64,000 nt of DNA from positions 36,917-100,916 of the forward strand of contig CAJFUB010000049.1 in NCBI GenBank assembly GCA_904420095.1. Direction: 5' to 3'. The notes under the pieces were generated by a model. That model saw nothing but the letters and a program-made list of their open reading frames with translations, was not told the DNA's origin and did not search any database. Source of the stretch: an uncultured Clostridia bacterium. Its GTDB lineage: Bacteria; Bacillota; Clostridia; UBA1212; UBA1255. Below are positions 56,554 through 64,000 of the stretch, piece by piece. The position numbers and the translations under genes were made by a program. The stretch's first letter is position 1. Every line of letters starts with the position of its first letter.

Positions 56554-57741
56554 TCAGCCTCCGGACTTGCTTCTTTTGCGCTGCCGCAGTTTTTCAAACA
56601 GCATGGCAAGGAAAAATCCCGTAAGAAAGCCGCTGAAATGCGCATAGTTATTTACGTTCTCCGCAAACAGCCCGTAAAACAGGTTGTAAATCACCATAAA
56701 AGCAATGATAAAATAGCTTCCGGCATACCGAAACGCTCTTGCGGATTTTCCAAAAAACATCCTGTAAATCAATACGCCGCCCAAGCCCATAATTGCACCG
56801 GAGGCTCCCAGAGAACGCGTCGCTCCGTCCATAAAAAGCAGCGTAAGAAGACTCCCCGCAAGTCCGGAGGTCATATAAACAATCCAATATTCCAGATCCG
56901 AGTAGAAATTATTCAAGATACTGCTTAAATAGCACAGCATCAGCATGTTGCCAAGCAAATGGCTGAAATCGGCATGGAGAAAGATGGAAGTAATCAGACG
57001 CCACCATTCCCCCTCCAGAACGGCATCGTTATACTGGATGCCGAAAAATTCGATCGGCTTATAGCCCATCCGCGCCTCTAAGATCAAATCCAGCGCAAAA
57101 ACCGAGATATTGATGATCAGGATTACAAAAAGAGGATGGAGAAGACTTTTCTTCTCGCGTCTCGGGCGGATATCCCGCAGGGTTTCCCTGTAGGCGTTCT
57201 TTTTCTGTTCAGTAGCGGCGCGGCGTTCTTCCGGACTCATATGGGCTGCTACGGAAGCGCGGTCCAAAATCTTGCGCAGATATTTATCCTGCACGCGCCC
57301 GCCGCCAATCCGCAGGTACGTGCCGGCGCGGAAATCGTATACAATCAATTCTGTAAGGAGCTTTGCTCGGATGTTGGCGTTCAGCTCTTTCTCCAAGAAC
57401 TCGATAAAAGCGCCTGCCGGAGCTTCCGCAAAATCGGCAATAAAAAGAAACGTCCGAAAAACGTGCCCGGCGCTGTTAACGTCTAACGGTTCCTCTCGCA
57501 GCGCCTGCATTCTTTCGGAAATAAAGGCTTGATCCGTGGTTGTGTACAAATATAATAGCTGCGTGGCGCCCATATCCCGCTTGAATAAAAATCCGCCGTT
57601 CGGATGGATCTTATAGTAAGCGTCCTGTGCGGCGGAGGCGGCAAGCCACGTCGAAAAATCATTGATGTTTTCCTTTGAGAAAAAATCAGCCACGTCTGAT
57701 ATATCCACCGCCCCGTTTGTTTTCGCTTTGCCGCTTAACAT
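56554..57741 (-). CDS. Rhomboid family intramembrane serine protease
   Basis: 395 aa. The N-terminal half (1-210) is soluble and of unknown fold. Residues about 205-385 form a six- to seven-helix rhomboid domain with LHADFSHLLGNM, the catalytic Ser in LGASGAIMGL and the catalytic His in YAHFSGFLTGFF. Rhomboids cut transmembrane substrates. The start overlaps the S1 gene by 56 bp and has only a weak ribosome-binding site, so translational coupling is likely. Confidence 0.92.
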   Translation of the reverse strand: MLSGKAKTNGAVDISDVADFFSKENINDFSTWLAASAAQDAYYKIHPNGGFLFKRDMGATQLLYLYTTTDQAFISERMQALREEPLDVNSAGHVFRTFLFIADFAEAPAGAFIEFLEKELNANIRAKLLTELIVYDFRAGTYLRIGGGRVQDKYLRKILDRASVAAHMSPEERRAATEQKKNAYRETLRDIRPRREKKSLLHPLFVILIINISVFALDLILEARMGYKPIEFFGIQYNDAVLEGEWWRLITSIFLHADFSHLLGNMLMLCYLSSILNNFYSDLEYWIVYMTSGLAGSLLTLLFMDGATRSLGASGAIMGLGGVLIYRMFFGKSARAFRYAGSYFIIAFMVIYNLFYGLFAENVNNYAHFSGFLTGFFLAMLFEKLRQRKRSKSGG

Positions 57742-58219
57742 CGATCAGGCGTTCTTCACTCAGTTTCATATATTTCGACAGCCGGTCTTCAAACGTATCG
57801 GCCTGGCTGCTCTTAAAATCGTCGAATACCGGCGGCGGCTGGGAAATCAGATCCTGCTTGGAATCCTTTGCCTGCTCTCCCCTCGTCCGGCGCCGCTGGA
57901 TCCGTTCCTGACGCCTGTCCGTCCGGACGTCTCCTTCCGCAGGGGTGCGGAACTTATTGACGTTCGGATCTCCGTTCAGCGTCAAAATTTCGTCTGCTTT
58001 CTTAATGGACAGACGTTTCTTCCCGTCATGATCGGTTGCCAGGGACACGACGCGCACCTGCTGCCCTACGGATAAAAAATCATTGACATCCTTTACAAAA
58101 TTCTTGGATATTTCGGATATATGTACCAGGCCCGACGTGCCGTCTTCAAGGAGTACGAACGCTCCGAAATTCATAATGGCGGTTACCTTTCCGCACACAA
58201 CATCACTTACACCCGGCAT
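57686..58219 (-). CDS. S1 domain RNA-binding protein (YabR/GSP13-like)
   Basis: 177 aa. The S1 OB-fold (about 5-75) contains GKVTAIMNFGAFVLLEDGTSGLVHISEIS and VRVVSLATDHDGKKRLSIKKA. The remainder is basic, then acidic, and disordered-looking. In Bacillus a related gene, yabR, lies after divIC as it does here. It probably binds RNA or ribosomes. Its 3' end overlaps the rhomboid gene. Confidence 0.9.
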   Translation of the reverse strand: MPGVSDVVCGKVTAIMNFGAFVLLEDGTSGLVHISEISKNFVKDVNDFLSVGQQVRVVSLATDHDGKKRLSIKKADEILTLNGDPNVNKFRTPAEGDVRTDRRQERIQRRRTRGEQAKDSKQDLISQPPPVFDDFKSSQADTFEDRLSKYMKLSEERLIDVKRQSENKRGGGYIRRG

Positions 58220-58241
58220 AAAAAAACGGCTTCATCCTTTC

Positions 58242-58511
58242 TTATTCCTCTCTCACAAACACGGTTTCATCACTTTTCACATATCCAAGATCTTCGCGTG
58301 CTTTTCGTTCCACATACTCGTCGCTGCCTAAAATAGACTTTTCCGCCTCCAGCTCTTCAAGCTTCTGCTCTGCAACGCGAATTTCATCTTCCAGTGTTTT
58401 ATTCCGCTCTATATTCCTGTCGAGGACGCTCTGCTGTGAGACGAGCAGTGCCATCAACCCCGCTGCCGCGGCAAGAAAGATCAGATTCCGTAATTTAAAA
58501 ATCCTGCGCAT
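58242..58511 (-). CDS. divIC: Septum formation initiator (DivIC/FtsB family)
   Basis: 89 aa. One transmembrane helix (about 8-28) and a coiled coil (30-62) with Leu/Glu heptads precede the family segment YVERKAREDLGYVKSDE. It is part of the FtsL/DivIB/DivIC division complex on the outer face of the membrane. The order yabP-yabQ-divIC-S1 is the same as in Bacillus. Confidence 0.92.
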   Translation of the reverse strand: MRRIFKLRNLIFLAAAAGLMALLVSQQSVLDRNIERNKTLEDEIRVAEQKLEELEAEKSILGSDEYVERKAREDLGYVKSDETVFVREE

Positions 58512-58559
58512 AAAAACACCCGCTTTATCTTAAGTAAAGAACGCGTTTATTATATCCGA

Positions 58560-58967
58560 TCAATTCCGTTTCGTAAATAGCTTTTTAAATATTTTTGCAA
58601 AAAATTTCCCCGTATAAAAGAGAATCGTATAAAGAATTTTAAAGACCAGCTTCAGGATGCGGTTCACAACCGGAGCCAGAAGGAAAAAGTACGCCGTGAG
58701 TCCTGCGGCGGCTCCAAGGATGCAGTAGCTGCGGACCTCTCCCCCGTTAAAAAGATAGAGGCCCAGCGTGAAAATACAGAAAGAAGAAATCGCAAATATA
58801 ACGTCTGTGATCTGAACCGAGACGAAATCAAATTTTTCTCCCGCTCCCTTAAAGGAAACATGGAATGCCCGAAACACATCGAACAGGCAGCCGATCACGA
58901 GTCCTGCGGCGCCCATCAGGAAAAACACTCGTATCGTTTCTAAGGTTTGATTCATTCCGTCTGCCAT
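58560..58967 (-). CDS. yabQ: Spore cortex biosynthesis protein YabQ
   Basis: 135 aa, with about four transmembrane helices and a Lys-rich C-terminus (FAKIFKKLFTKRN). YabQ localises to the forespore membrane and is needed for the cortex. ATG at 58967 is 2 bp after the yabP stop; GGGAG about 15 nt upstream is distant, so coupling is likely. Confidence 0.9.
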   Translation of the reverse strand: MADGMNQTLETIRVFFLMGAAGLVIGCLFDVFRAFHVSFKGAGEKFDFVSVQITDVIFAISSFCIFTLGLYLFNGGEVRSYCILGAAAGLTAYFFLLAPVVNRILKLVFKILYTILFYTGKFFAKIFKKLFTKRN

Positions 58968-58969
58968 AA

Positions 58970-59260
58970 TTATCTAAAAATTCTCCCTACGATGCCTTTT
59001 TTATTTTTATTTGTATCTTCATATTCGCAGCTATATACGTACCCGTTGATCACCAGCTCGTGCTGCTCCAGGCTCAGGCGCGCGATTTTGAGGCCCTCGC
59101 CCCGGATCAGCATTTTTCCAAGCTCCGTCTCGATATCCACAAAGGTCTCGTCAAAGCCGATAATGTCGTTCACTCCCGTGACTTTTATCTTTTCTCTGTT
59201 CTGGATATTTACGTCCTGACCGTTTAATTTTACCGGCACTCTGTTGTTGGTATCGTTCAT
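58970..59260 (-). CDS. yabP: Sporulation protein YabP
   Basis: 96 aa. The YabP/YqfC fold has the segments VNIQNREKIKVTGVNDIIGFDET, GKMLIRGEGLKIARLSLEQHELVING-type strands and YSCEYED. YabP is a mother-cell coat and sporulation protein. AAGGAG lies 8 nt before the ATG. It heads the run yabP-yabQ-divIC-S1-rhomboid-flippase-pdxA-sugar kinase. I could not identify a sigma-E promoter with confidence. Confidence 0.92.
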   Translation of the reverse strand: MNDTNNRVPVKLNGQDVNIQNREKIKVTGVNDIIGFDETFVDIETELGKMLIRGEGLKIARLSLEQHELVINGYVYSCEYEDTNKNKKGIVGRIFR

Positions 59261-59320
59261 CGTCCCTGCTCCTTAATAATGCTTCTATGCAATATTTATA
59301 TAGCTGTAATTTACAAATTA

Positions 59321-59329
59321 TGCTATACT
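59321..59329 (+). promoter_or_regulatory. Extended -10 promoter of the MacB-type ABC pair
   Basis: TGCTATACT (59321-59329), TG extension plus TATACT, in the divergent gap after yabP; no good -35 is seen. Confidence 0.4.
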
Positions 59330-59367
59330 TCGGTTGTCTTTTTTATTTTCGGGAGGTTCTGTTTCTG

Positions 59368-60072
59368 ATGGAGGAATACATAGTTTTCGAACGTGTCAGT
59401 AAGTCTTATACGGTCGGCGATTTAAAAATCGATGCGGTGAGCGAGGTTTCCTTTTCCGCCGCGAAGGGAGAATTCACGGTGATCGTAGGCGCAAGCGGCG
59501 CCGGAAAAACAACCGTCCTCAATATGCTGGGCGGAATGGACCGCTGCTCCTCCGGAAAAATATTTCTGGACGGCTGTGAGATCAGCGCGATGTCTCAAAA
59601 GGAGCTCGTATATTACAGACGATACGACGTAGGCTTTGTCTTTCAGTTTTATAATTTAATGCAGAATCTAACCGCTCTGGAAAACGTGGAAATTGCAGCC
59701 CAGATCTGCCGGGATCCGCTGGATGCCGCCGAAACGCTGCGCGCCGTAGGCCTTTCCGATCGGATCGGAAATTTTCCCGCACAGCTTTCCGGGGGAGAAC
59801 AGCAGCGTGTCGCCATCGCAAGAGCAATCGCGAAGAATCCTAAAATCCTTTTATGCGACGAGCCCACCGGCGCGCTGGATTTTAATACCGGCGTAGCGAT
59901 TTTGAAATTGCTTCAGGATATCTGCAAAAATTATAATAAGAATGTGGTTGTAATCACGCACAATCAGGCGATTACCCCCATGGCGGATAAGGTCATAACG
60001 ATGCGGAGCGGCCGGGTACAGGACATCGTCGTAAATTCCGATCCGACGCCGATCGAACAAATCACATGGTGA
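59368..60072 (+). CDS. ABC transporter ATP-binding protein (MacB/LolD type)
   Basis: 234 aa from the ATG at 59368, 11 nt after GGGAGG. Walker [11 protein letters not shown]-loop [17 protein letters not shown], signature [16 protein letters not shown], Walker [12 protein letters not shown] and switch His in VITHNQAIT. It pairs with the FtsX-type permease that starts 7 bp downstream. Such pairs export or extract peptides, lipids or antimicrobials rather than take up solutes. Confidence 0.93.
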   Translation: MEEYIVFERVSKSYTVGDLKIDAVSEVSFSAAKGEFTVIVGASGAGKTTVLNMLGGMDRCSSGKIFLDGCEISAMSQKELVYYRRYDVGFVFQFYNLMQNLTALENVEIAAQICRDPLDAAETLRAVGLSDRIGNFPAQLSGGEQQRVAIARAIAKNPKILLCDEPTGALDFNTGVAILKLLQDICKNYNKNVVVITHNQAITPMADKVITMRSGRVQDIVVNSDPTPIEQITW

Positions 60073-60079
60073 TCCGGCA

Positions 60080-62515
60080 ATGAAGGCATATTTTACGGAA
60101 ATTATAAGAACGGTCCTGCGGACCGCAAACAGATTCTTTTCAATCCTGCTGATCGTGGCGCTGGGGACGGGCGTCTTTGCCGGCGTGAAATGTACGTCTG
60201 ACGACATGCTTCTGACTGCGGATCACTATTATAAGAACAACCGGTTTATGGATCTGTATGCCGCTTCGTATTCCGGACTGACGCAGGAAGATGCGGACCG
60301 GATCGAGGCATTGGACTGCGTCAGCGAGGCAGAAGGGTTTTATACCTCGGAAGCGACTTTTTCTCTGGATGGGCGCAGCGCTGCGGTGAAATTAATCAGT
60401 CTTCCGGAGCGGATCAACACACTGACGCTGACAAACGGACGCTTTCCAGAGTCCAAGGACGAATGCGTCATTCTCCGGACGAAGGACTTCAGCAGTCAGA
60501 TGGACGTCGGAAACACGATTACGTTTGAGGGCGAGGTTCCAGGAATCCAGAGCTCTTATAAAATCGTAGGGACGGTGGATTCCCCTGAATTTATTTCCTT
60601 CGAGCTTGGCAGCAGCACCGTCGGAACAGGCAGACTCGATTATATTCTTTATACGACAAAGGACAGCTTTACAATACTCAGCGCTGCCGGCCTGTATTCG
60701 CAGATCGCGGTCACTGTTGAGGGCGCCGCTTCGTTTGATACTTACAGCGAGGCATATCAAGAGACCGTGGACAAGGCCGCCGCAGAAATTCAGGAATTGC
60801 TCGGCGAGGATGCGTTTGTGCTGGGAAGAGAGAGCAACGTCGGTTTTTCAAGCTATGAAGGCGACGCAGAAAAAATCGATGCAATTTCGAAAATTTTCCC
60901 CTTCTTTTTCTTTCTGGTTGCGGCGCTTGTCTGCCTGACGACAATGACGCGCATGGTAGAAGAAGAGCGCATCCAAATCGGCACAATGAAAGCGCTGGGC
61001 TACGGAAAGGCCGCGATCCTTTTTAAATATACTTTTTATTCCTTTGCCGCAACTGTGCTTGGCAGCGTCCTGGGGCTGGCGCTCGGCTACAATTTATTCC
61101 CGCGGGCGATATTCGCCGCATATTCCATCCTGTATACGCTTCCGGCGATTGAGACGCCGTTTCATTGGACGTTCGGCGCTCTGACGACGCTTGCCGCGCT
61201 GGCCTGTACGGAAATTTTCACGGTCGCCGCCTGCATAGATGCGACAAAGGAAACTCCTGCGGCACTCATGCGCCCCAAAGCTCCGAAAATGGGAAAACGA
61301 ATTTTACTGGAGCATCTGCAGCCGCTCTGGAAGCGCCTGTCTTTTACCTGGAAGGTCACGGCTCGTAATATTTTCCGCTATAAAAAGCGCCTTCTGATGA
61401 CGATCATCGGAATCGCAGGATGCACGGCGCTCATGCTGACCGGCTTCGGGTTGAAAAATTCCATATCCGATATCGTGAACAAGCAGTTCCGTGATGTTAC
61501 ACTGTACGACTTTACCGCCTCCGTTGCTTCCGAAGCGGCATTCGAGGCGTCCGGAGCCGCGGAGCTGCTGGAAAAACACGGCGCGGATTATATCCTCTAT
61601 TCCGAAAAATACATCGACGCGTATGCGGAAGGCGGAAGCAGCTTTGTGCAGGCCTACGTGCTGAGTCCCGATTGCGCCGCGGGCGCGCAGGACGAGCATC
61701 GTGCGAAATTTTTCTCTCTGCACTCCAGGGAAAAAAAGGAAGCAAACCGCGAATACTATTCTCTTACGGAGGACGGCGTCGTCATCACCGAAAAGCTTTC
61801 CAAGAAGCTCGGGATCGAGTGCGGAGACCGGATCGGCTTCACGGCAAACGAGGGAGAAAGAAAATATTTTACCGTAACGGGAATCGCGGAAAATTACATC
61901 TATAACTATATTTATATTCTCCCCTCTTTATATGAAGAGGCCTTCGGAGAAGCGCCGGTTTTCGGCTTTTGCGCCGGGCTCCTGCCGGAGGGCGCAGAGC
62001 CGGACGGACCGGAGGCGGAGGAACTGGCTGCGGAGCTGCTGGGGCTGGGAACGGTTACCTCTGTTTCCTTTACGCATCATATCAAAGAGGGCTTCTCTGA
62101 TGCGATCGGCAGTCTGGATATCGTCGTGGCCGTTTTGATTGTAAGCGCTGCCGCGCTGGCAGCAATCGTCATATACAATCTGGCAAACGTAAATATCACG
62201 GAACGGATCCGGGAGGTTGCTACGATCAAGGTGCTCGGCTTTACGGACAGAGAGGTCACCGCCTATATTTTCCGCGAGTCCGTGATTCTGACGCTGCTTG
62301 GCATCGCGGTCGGTCTGGTTCTTGGAATCTGGCTGCATGCGTTTGTCGTAACGACTGCAGAGGTAGAAATCGTCATGTTTGGGCGCGATATCTATCCGCT
62401 CAGCTACGTGCTGGCCGCGCTGCTGACCTTCGGATTTTCGATGCTGGTCAATTTCCTGATGCATTGGCGGCTGAAGGCCGTCTCTATGGTCGAATCGCTG
62501 AAAAGTGCCGAGTAA
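60080..62515 (+). CDS. FtsX-type ABC permease (large, two FtsX domains)
   Basis: 811 aa. A first transmembrane helix near residue 15-40 is followed by a long extracytoplasmic domain, an FtsX membrane block (about 275-380), a second single helix and extracytoplasmic domain, and a second FtsX block (about 685-810). The two-block layout is typical of ~800-aa Firmicute permeases. No two-component system is adjacent, so a bacitracin- or bacteriocin-resistance role is only a possibility. Confidence 0.9.
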   Translation: MKAYFTEIIRTVLRTANRFFSILLIVALGTGVFAGVKCTSDDMLLTADHYYKNNRFMDLYAASYSGLTQEDADRIEALDCVSEAEGFYTSEATFSLDGRSAAVKLISLPERINTLTLTNGRFPESKDECVILRTKDFSSQMDVGNTITFEGEVPGIQSSYKIVGTVDSPEFISFELGSSTVGTGRLDYILYTTKDSFTILSAAGLYSQIAVTVEGAASFDTYSEAYQETVDKAAAEIQELLGEDAFVLGRESNVGFSSYEGDAEKIDAISKIFPFFFFLVAALVCLTTMTRMVEEERIQIGTMKALGYGKAAILFKYTFYSFAATVLGSVLGLALGYNLFPRAIFAAYSILYTLPAIETPFHWTFGALTTLAALACTEIFTVAACIDATKETPAALMRPKAPKMGKRILLEHLQPLWKRLSFTWKVTARNIFRYKKRLLMTIIGIAGCTALMLTGFGLKNSISDIVNKQFRDVTLYDFTASVASEAAFEASGAAELLEKHGADYILYSEKYIDAYAEGGSSFVQAYVLSPDCAAGAQDEHRAKFFSLHSREKKEANREYYSLTEDGVVITEKLSKKLGIECGDRIGFTANEGERKYFTVTGIAENYIYNYIYILPSLYEEAFGEAPVFGFCAGLLPEGAEPDGPEAEELAAELLGLGTVTSVSFTHHIKEGFSDAIGSLDIVVAVLIVSAAALAAIVIYNLANVNITERIREVATIKVLGFTDREVTAYIFRESVILTLLGIAVGLVLGIWLHAFVVTTAEVEIVMFGRDIYPLSYVLAALLTFGFSMLVNFLMHWRLKAVSMVESLKSAE

Positions 62516-62532
62516 AAAGTGAGAGGAACGGA

Positions 62533-64000
62533 ATGGAAAAGAACGAGCTATACGAATTGGAAATCGATTCGATTGCGGAAGACGGCAGCGGCATCGGTCG
62601 GCTTGACGGGCTGGTTGTTTTCTGCCGCGGCATGCTTCCGGGAGAACGGGGCGTCGTCCGTATTTTAAAGGTGACAAAATCATATGCCGTAGGAAAAGCC
62701 GTTTCTATATCGACTTTTTCTCCGCATCGCGTCGAACCTCCGAGCTGCCCGAATTTTGCCAGAAGCTGTGGCGGCTGCACGTTCTGCCACCTCGCCGCCG
62801 AGGAGCAGCTTACCTGGAAAAGGCGCCGCGTCAGCGACTGTCTATCCCGGATCGGCGGTCTGCCCGATGCCGCGGCTCTGGTCGCTCCTGTGCTGCCCTC
62901 GGAGCCTGTTTTCCGGTACCGGAACAAATCCATCTATGCTTTCTCCCCTGCCGCGGGCGGCGGAATCACGTGCGGATTTTATGCGCCGAATTCTCATCGC
63001 GTCGTCCCGATCCGGGAAACGGAGGGCTGTCTTCTGGAAAATGAGATGAGCCGTGAAATTCGGGATTTCACCGTAAAATATATGAATGCGCACGGAATTT
63101 CCGCATATGACGAATCTTCTGGCAAAGGCGTGCTCCGCGCTCTGATGGTTCGGACAAATCATCGCGGCGCGCGGGAGGCCATGGCGGTTCTTGTCGTTCA
63201 CGCCAAGACGCTGCCGGGAATGGAGGCGTATGCAGCGGCGCTCTGCGCGGCGCTTCCTTTTGTAGTCTCCGTCTATCTCTGTGCCAATACGCAGAATACG
63301 AATGTCGTTCTGCGCGGGGATCTGCGCCTGATCTGCGGAAAGCCTTCGATCCGGGACGTGATCGGATCATTTCCCGGCGCTCCTTCGTTTGAAATTTCTC
63401 CGCACTCCTTCTATCAGGTAAATCCGGCGCAGACGGAGCGCCTTTACGAGCTGGTTTATGCGTTTCTTCCGGACGAGCCGCAGCTGATCTATGATATTTA
63501 CTGCGGCATCGGAACGATCGGCATTTATCTGCTCTCCCGTCTCCGCGAATCAGGCAAAGCGCAGGGACGGCTGCCCATATTGGCCGGAGTAGAATCCGTG
63601 CCGTCCGCTGTGTCGGATGCCCGCAGGAACGCTTTAGAGAACGGATTCTCGAACGCTGTGTTTTATTGCGGGGACGCCGCTGACGTCACGCCAGACGTGA
63701 TTGCACGGTACGGAACGCCGTCCGCCGTAATACTGGATCCGCCCAGAAAAGGCTGCGACGCGGCTCTGATTGAAACGGTACTTGCTTCGAATGCGGAAAA
63801 TATCATCTATGTTTCCTGCGATCCTGCCACGCTCGCGCGTGATTTAAAAAGGATCTGTGCCGCCGGCTATTTCTGTGCGCGTATTCAGCCAGTGGATATG
63901 TTTCCGCAAAGCGGGCATGTGGAGACGGTTGTCTTGCTTTCCAAGGGCGAGGTCGACTCGAAAAAGATTCGGGTTGAGTTCTCTTTGGAAGATATGGATA
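62533..64000 (+). CDS. rlmD: 23S rRNA (uracil-C5)-methyltransferase RlmD/RumA type, 3' end outside window
   Basis: 489 codons visible from the ATG at 62533, preceded by GAGAGGAAC. A TRAM domain (about 5-60) leads to the iron-sulfur cysteines Cys72, Cys79 and Cys82 (CPNFARSCGGC). The methyltransferase domain has IYCGIGTIGIYLL, LDPPRKGCD and the catalytic Cys in VSCDPATLARDL. It should methylate a uridine in 23S rRNA using S-adenosylmethionine. The C-terminal segment SKKIRVEFSLEDMD goes beyond the usual end and matches an extension I recall from some clostridial homologues; the true end is outside the window. Confidence 0.93.
   Translation, partial: MEKNELYELEIDSIAEDGSGIGRLDGLVVFCRGMLPGERGVVRILKVTKSYAVGKAVSISTFSPHRVEPPSCPNFARSCGGCTFCHLAAEEQLTWKRRRVSDCLSRIGGLPDAAALVAPVLPSEPVFRYRNKSIYAFSPAAGGGITCGFYAPNSHRVVPIRETEGCLLENEMSREIRDFTVKYMNAHGISAYDESSGKGVLRALMVRTNHRGAREAMAVLVVHAKTLPGMEAYAAALCAALPFVVSVYLCANTQNTNVVLRGDLRLICGKPSIRDVIGSFPGAPSFEISPHSFYQVNPAQTERLYELVYAFLPDEPQLIYDIYCGIGTIGIYLLSRLRESGKAQGRLPILAGVESVPSAVSDARRNALENGFSNAVFYCGDAADVTPDVIARYGTPSAVILDPPRKGCDAALIETVLASNAENIIYVSCDPATLARDLKRICAAGYFCARIQPVDMFPQSGHVETVVLLSKGEVDSKKIRVEFSLEDMD

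Overview
This window looks like a chromosome segment from an endospore-forming member of the Clostridia with moderate to high G+C. The evidence is the yabP-yabQ-divIC-S1 cluster, a SpoVB-like flippase, a PdaB-like deacetylase, an hrcA-grpE-dnaK-dnaJ operon under a perfect CIRCE element, RNase J, an ECF S-component beside type III pantothenate kinase, a second gyrase-like topoisomerase pair and a dockerin-bearing secreted protein. Most genes lie on the minus strand in long, tightly packed operons. I found no CRISPR array, insertion sequence or prophage.

Layout. 1-3898: divergent topoisomerase A (cut by the window edge) and B subunits. 3895-11769: a class II aldolase/SDR fusion, a DUF2752/DUF4234 membrane pair (the latter frameshifted), an M14 peptidoglycan peptidase and a heterodimeric ABC exporter co-transcribed with dnaX. 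13533-13703: SRP RNA with promoter, upstream of dnaX. 13761-15802: marR and a MATE exporter, separated by a folded leader RNA with an intrinsic terminator. 15782-17245: an AT-richer XRE-TPR regulator flanked by an 18-bp direct repeat. 17253-25851: dockerin protein, tRNA-Gln, RNase J, metallophosphoesterase, coaX, pantothenate-type S-component, membrane glycosyltransferase and RluD. 25848-36647: the heat-shock operon, apparently continuing without a visible terminator into a GH-like protein, nfo, pgeF, a solute-binding lipoprotein, lspA and rluD. 36845-47288: a compact run of ABC-2 ATPase/permease, aconitase-family hydratase, cyclophilin lipoprotein, LTA-synthase-like protein, ilvB, ilvN and a CBM9-like protein. 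47376-52853: sigma factor, tandem-OB SSB-like protein, deacetylase, HtrA, UspA-like protein and a dTMP-kinase-like protein. 52850-59260: the sporulation/septum cluster continuing into rhomboid, flippase, pdxA and a sugar kinase. 59321-64000: MacB/FtsX-type ABC pair and an RlmD-type methyltransferase cut by the edge.

The most unusual items are the structured leader before the MATE gene (14281-14379), the XRE-TPR island with flanking repeats, the mixed ABC-2/hydratase/LTA-synthase/ilvBN/CBM operon, the tandem-OB SSB-like protein, the deacetylase lacking its catalytic Asp, and the divergent topoisomerase with Gln at the quinolone-contact position. None is proven to be a new system. Functions are assigned by recognising motifs and families; no database search was possible.
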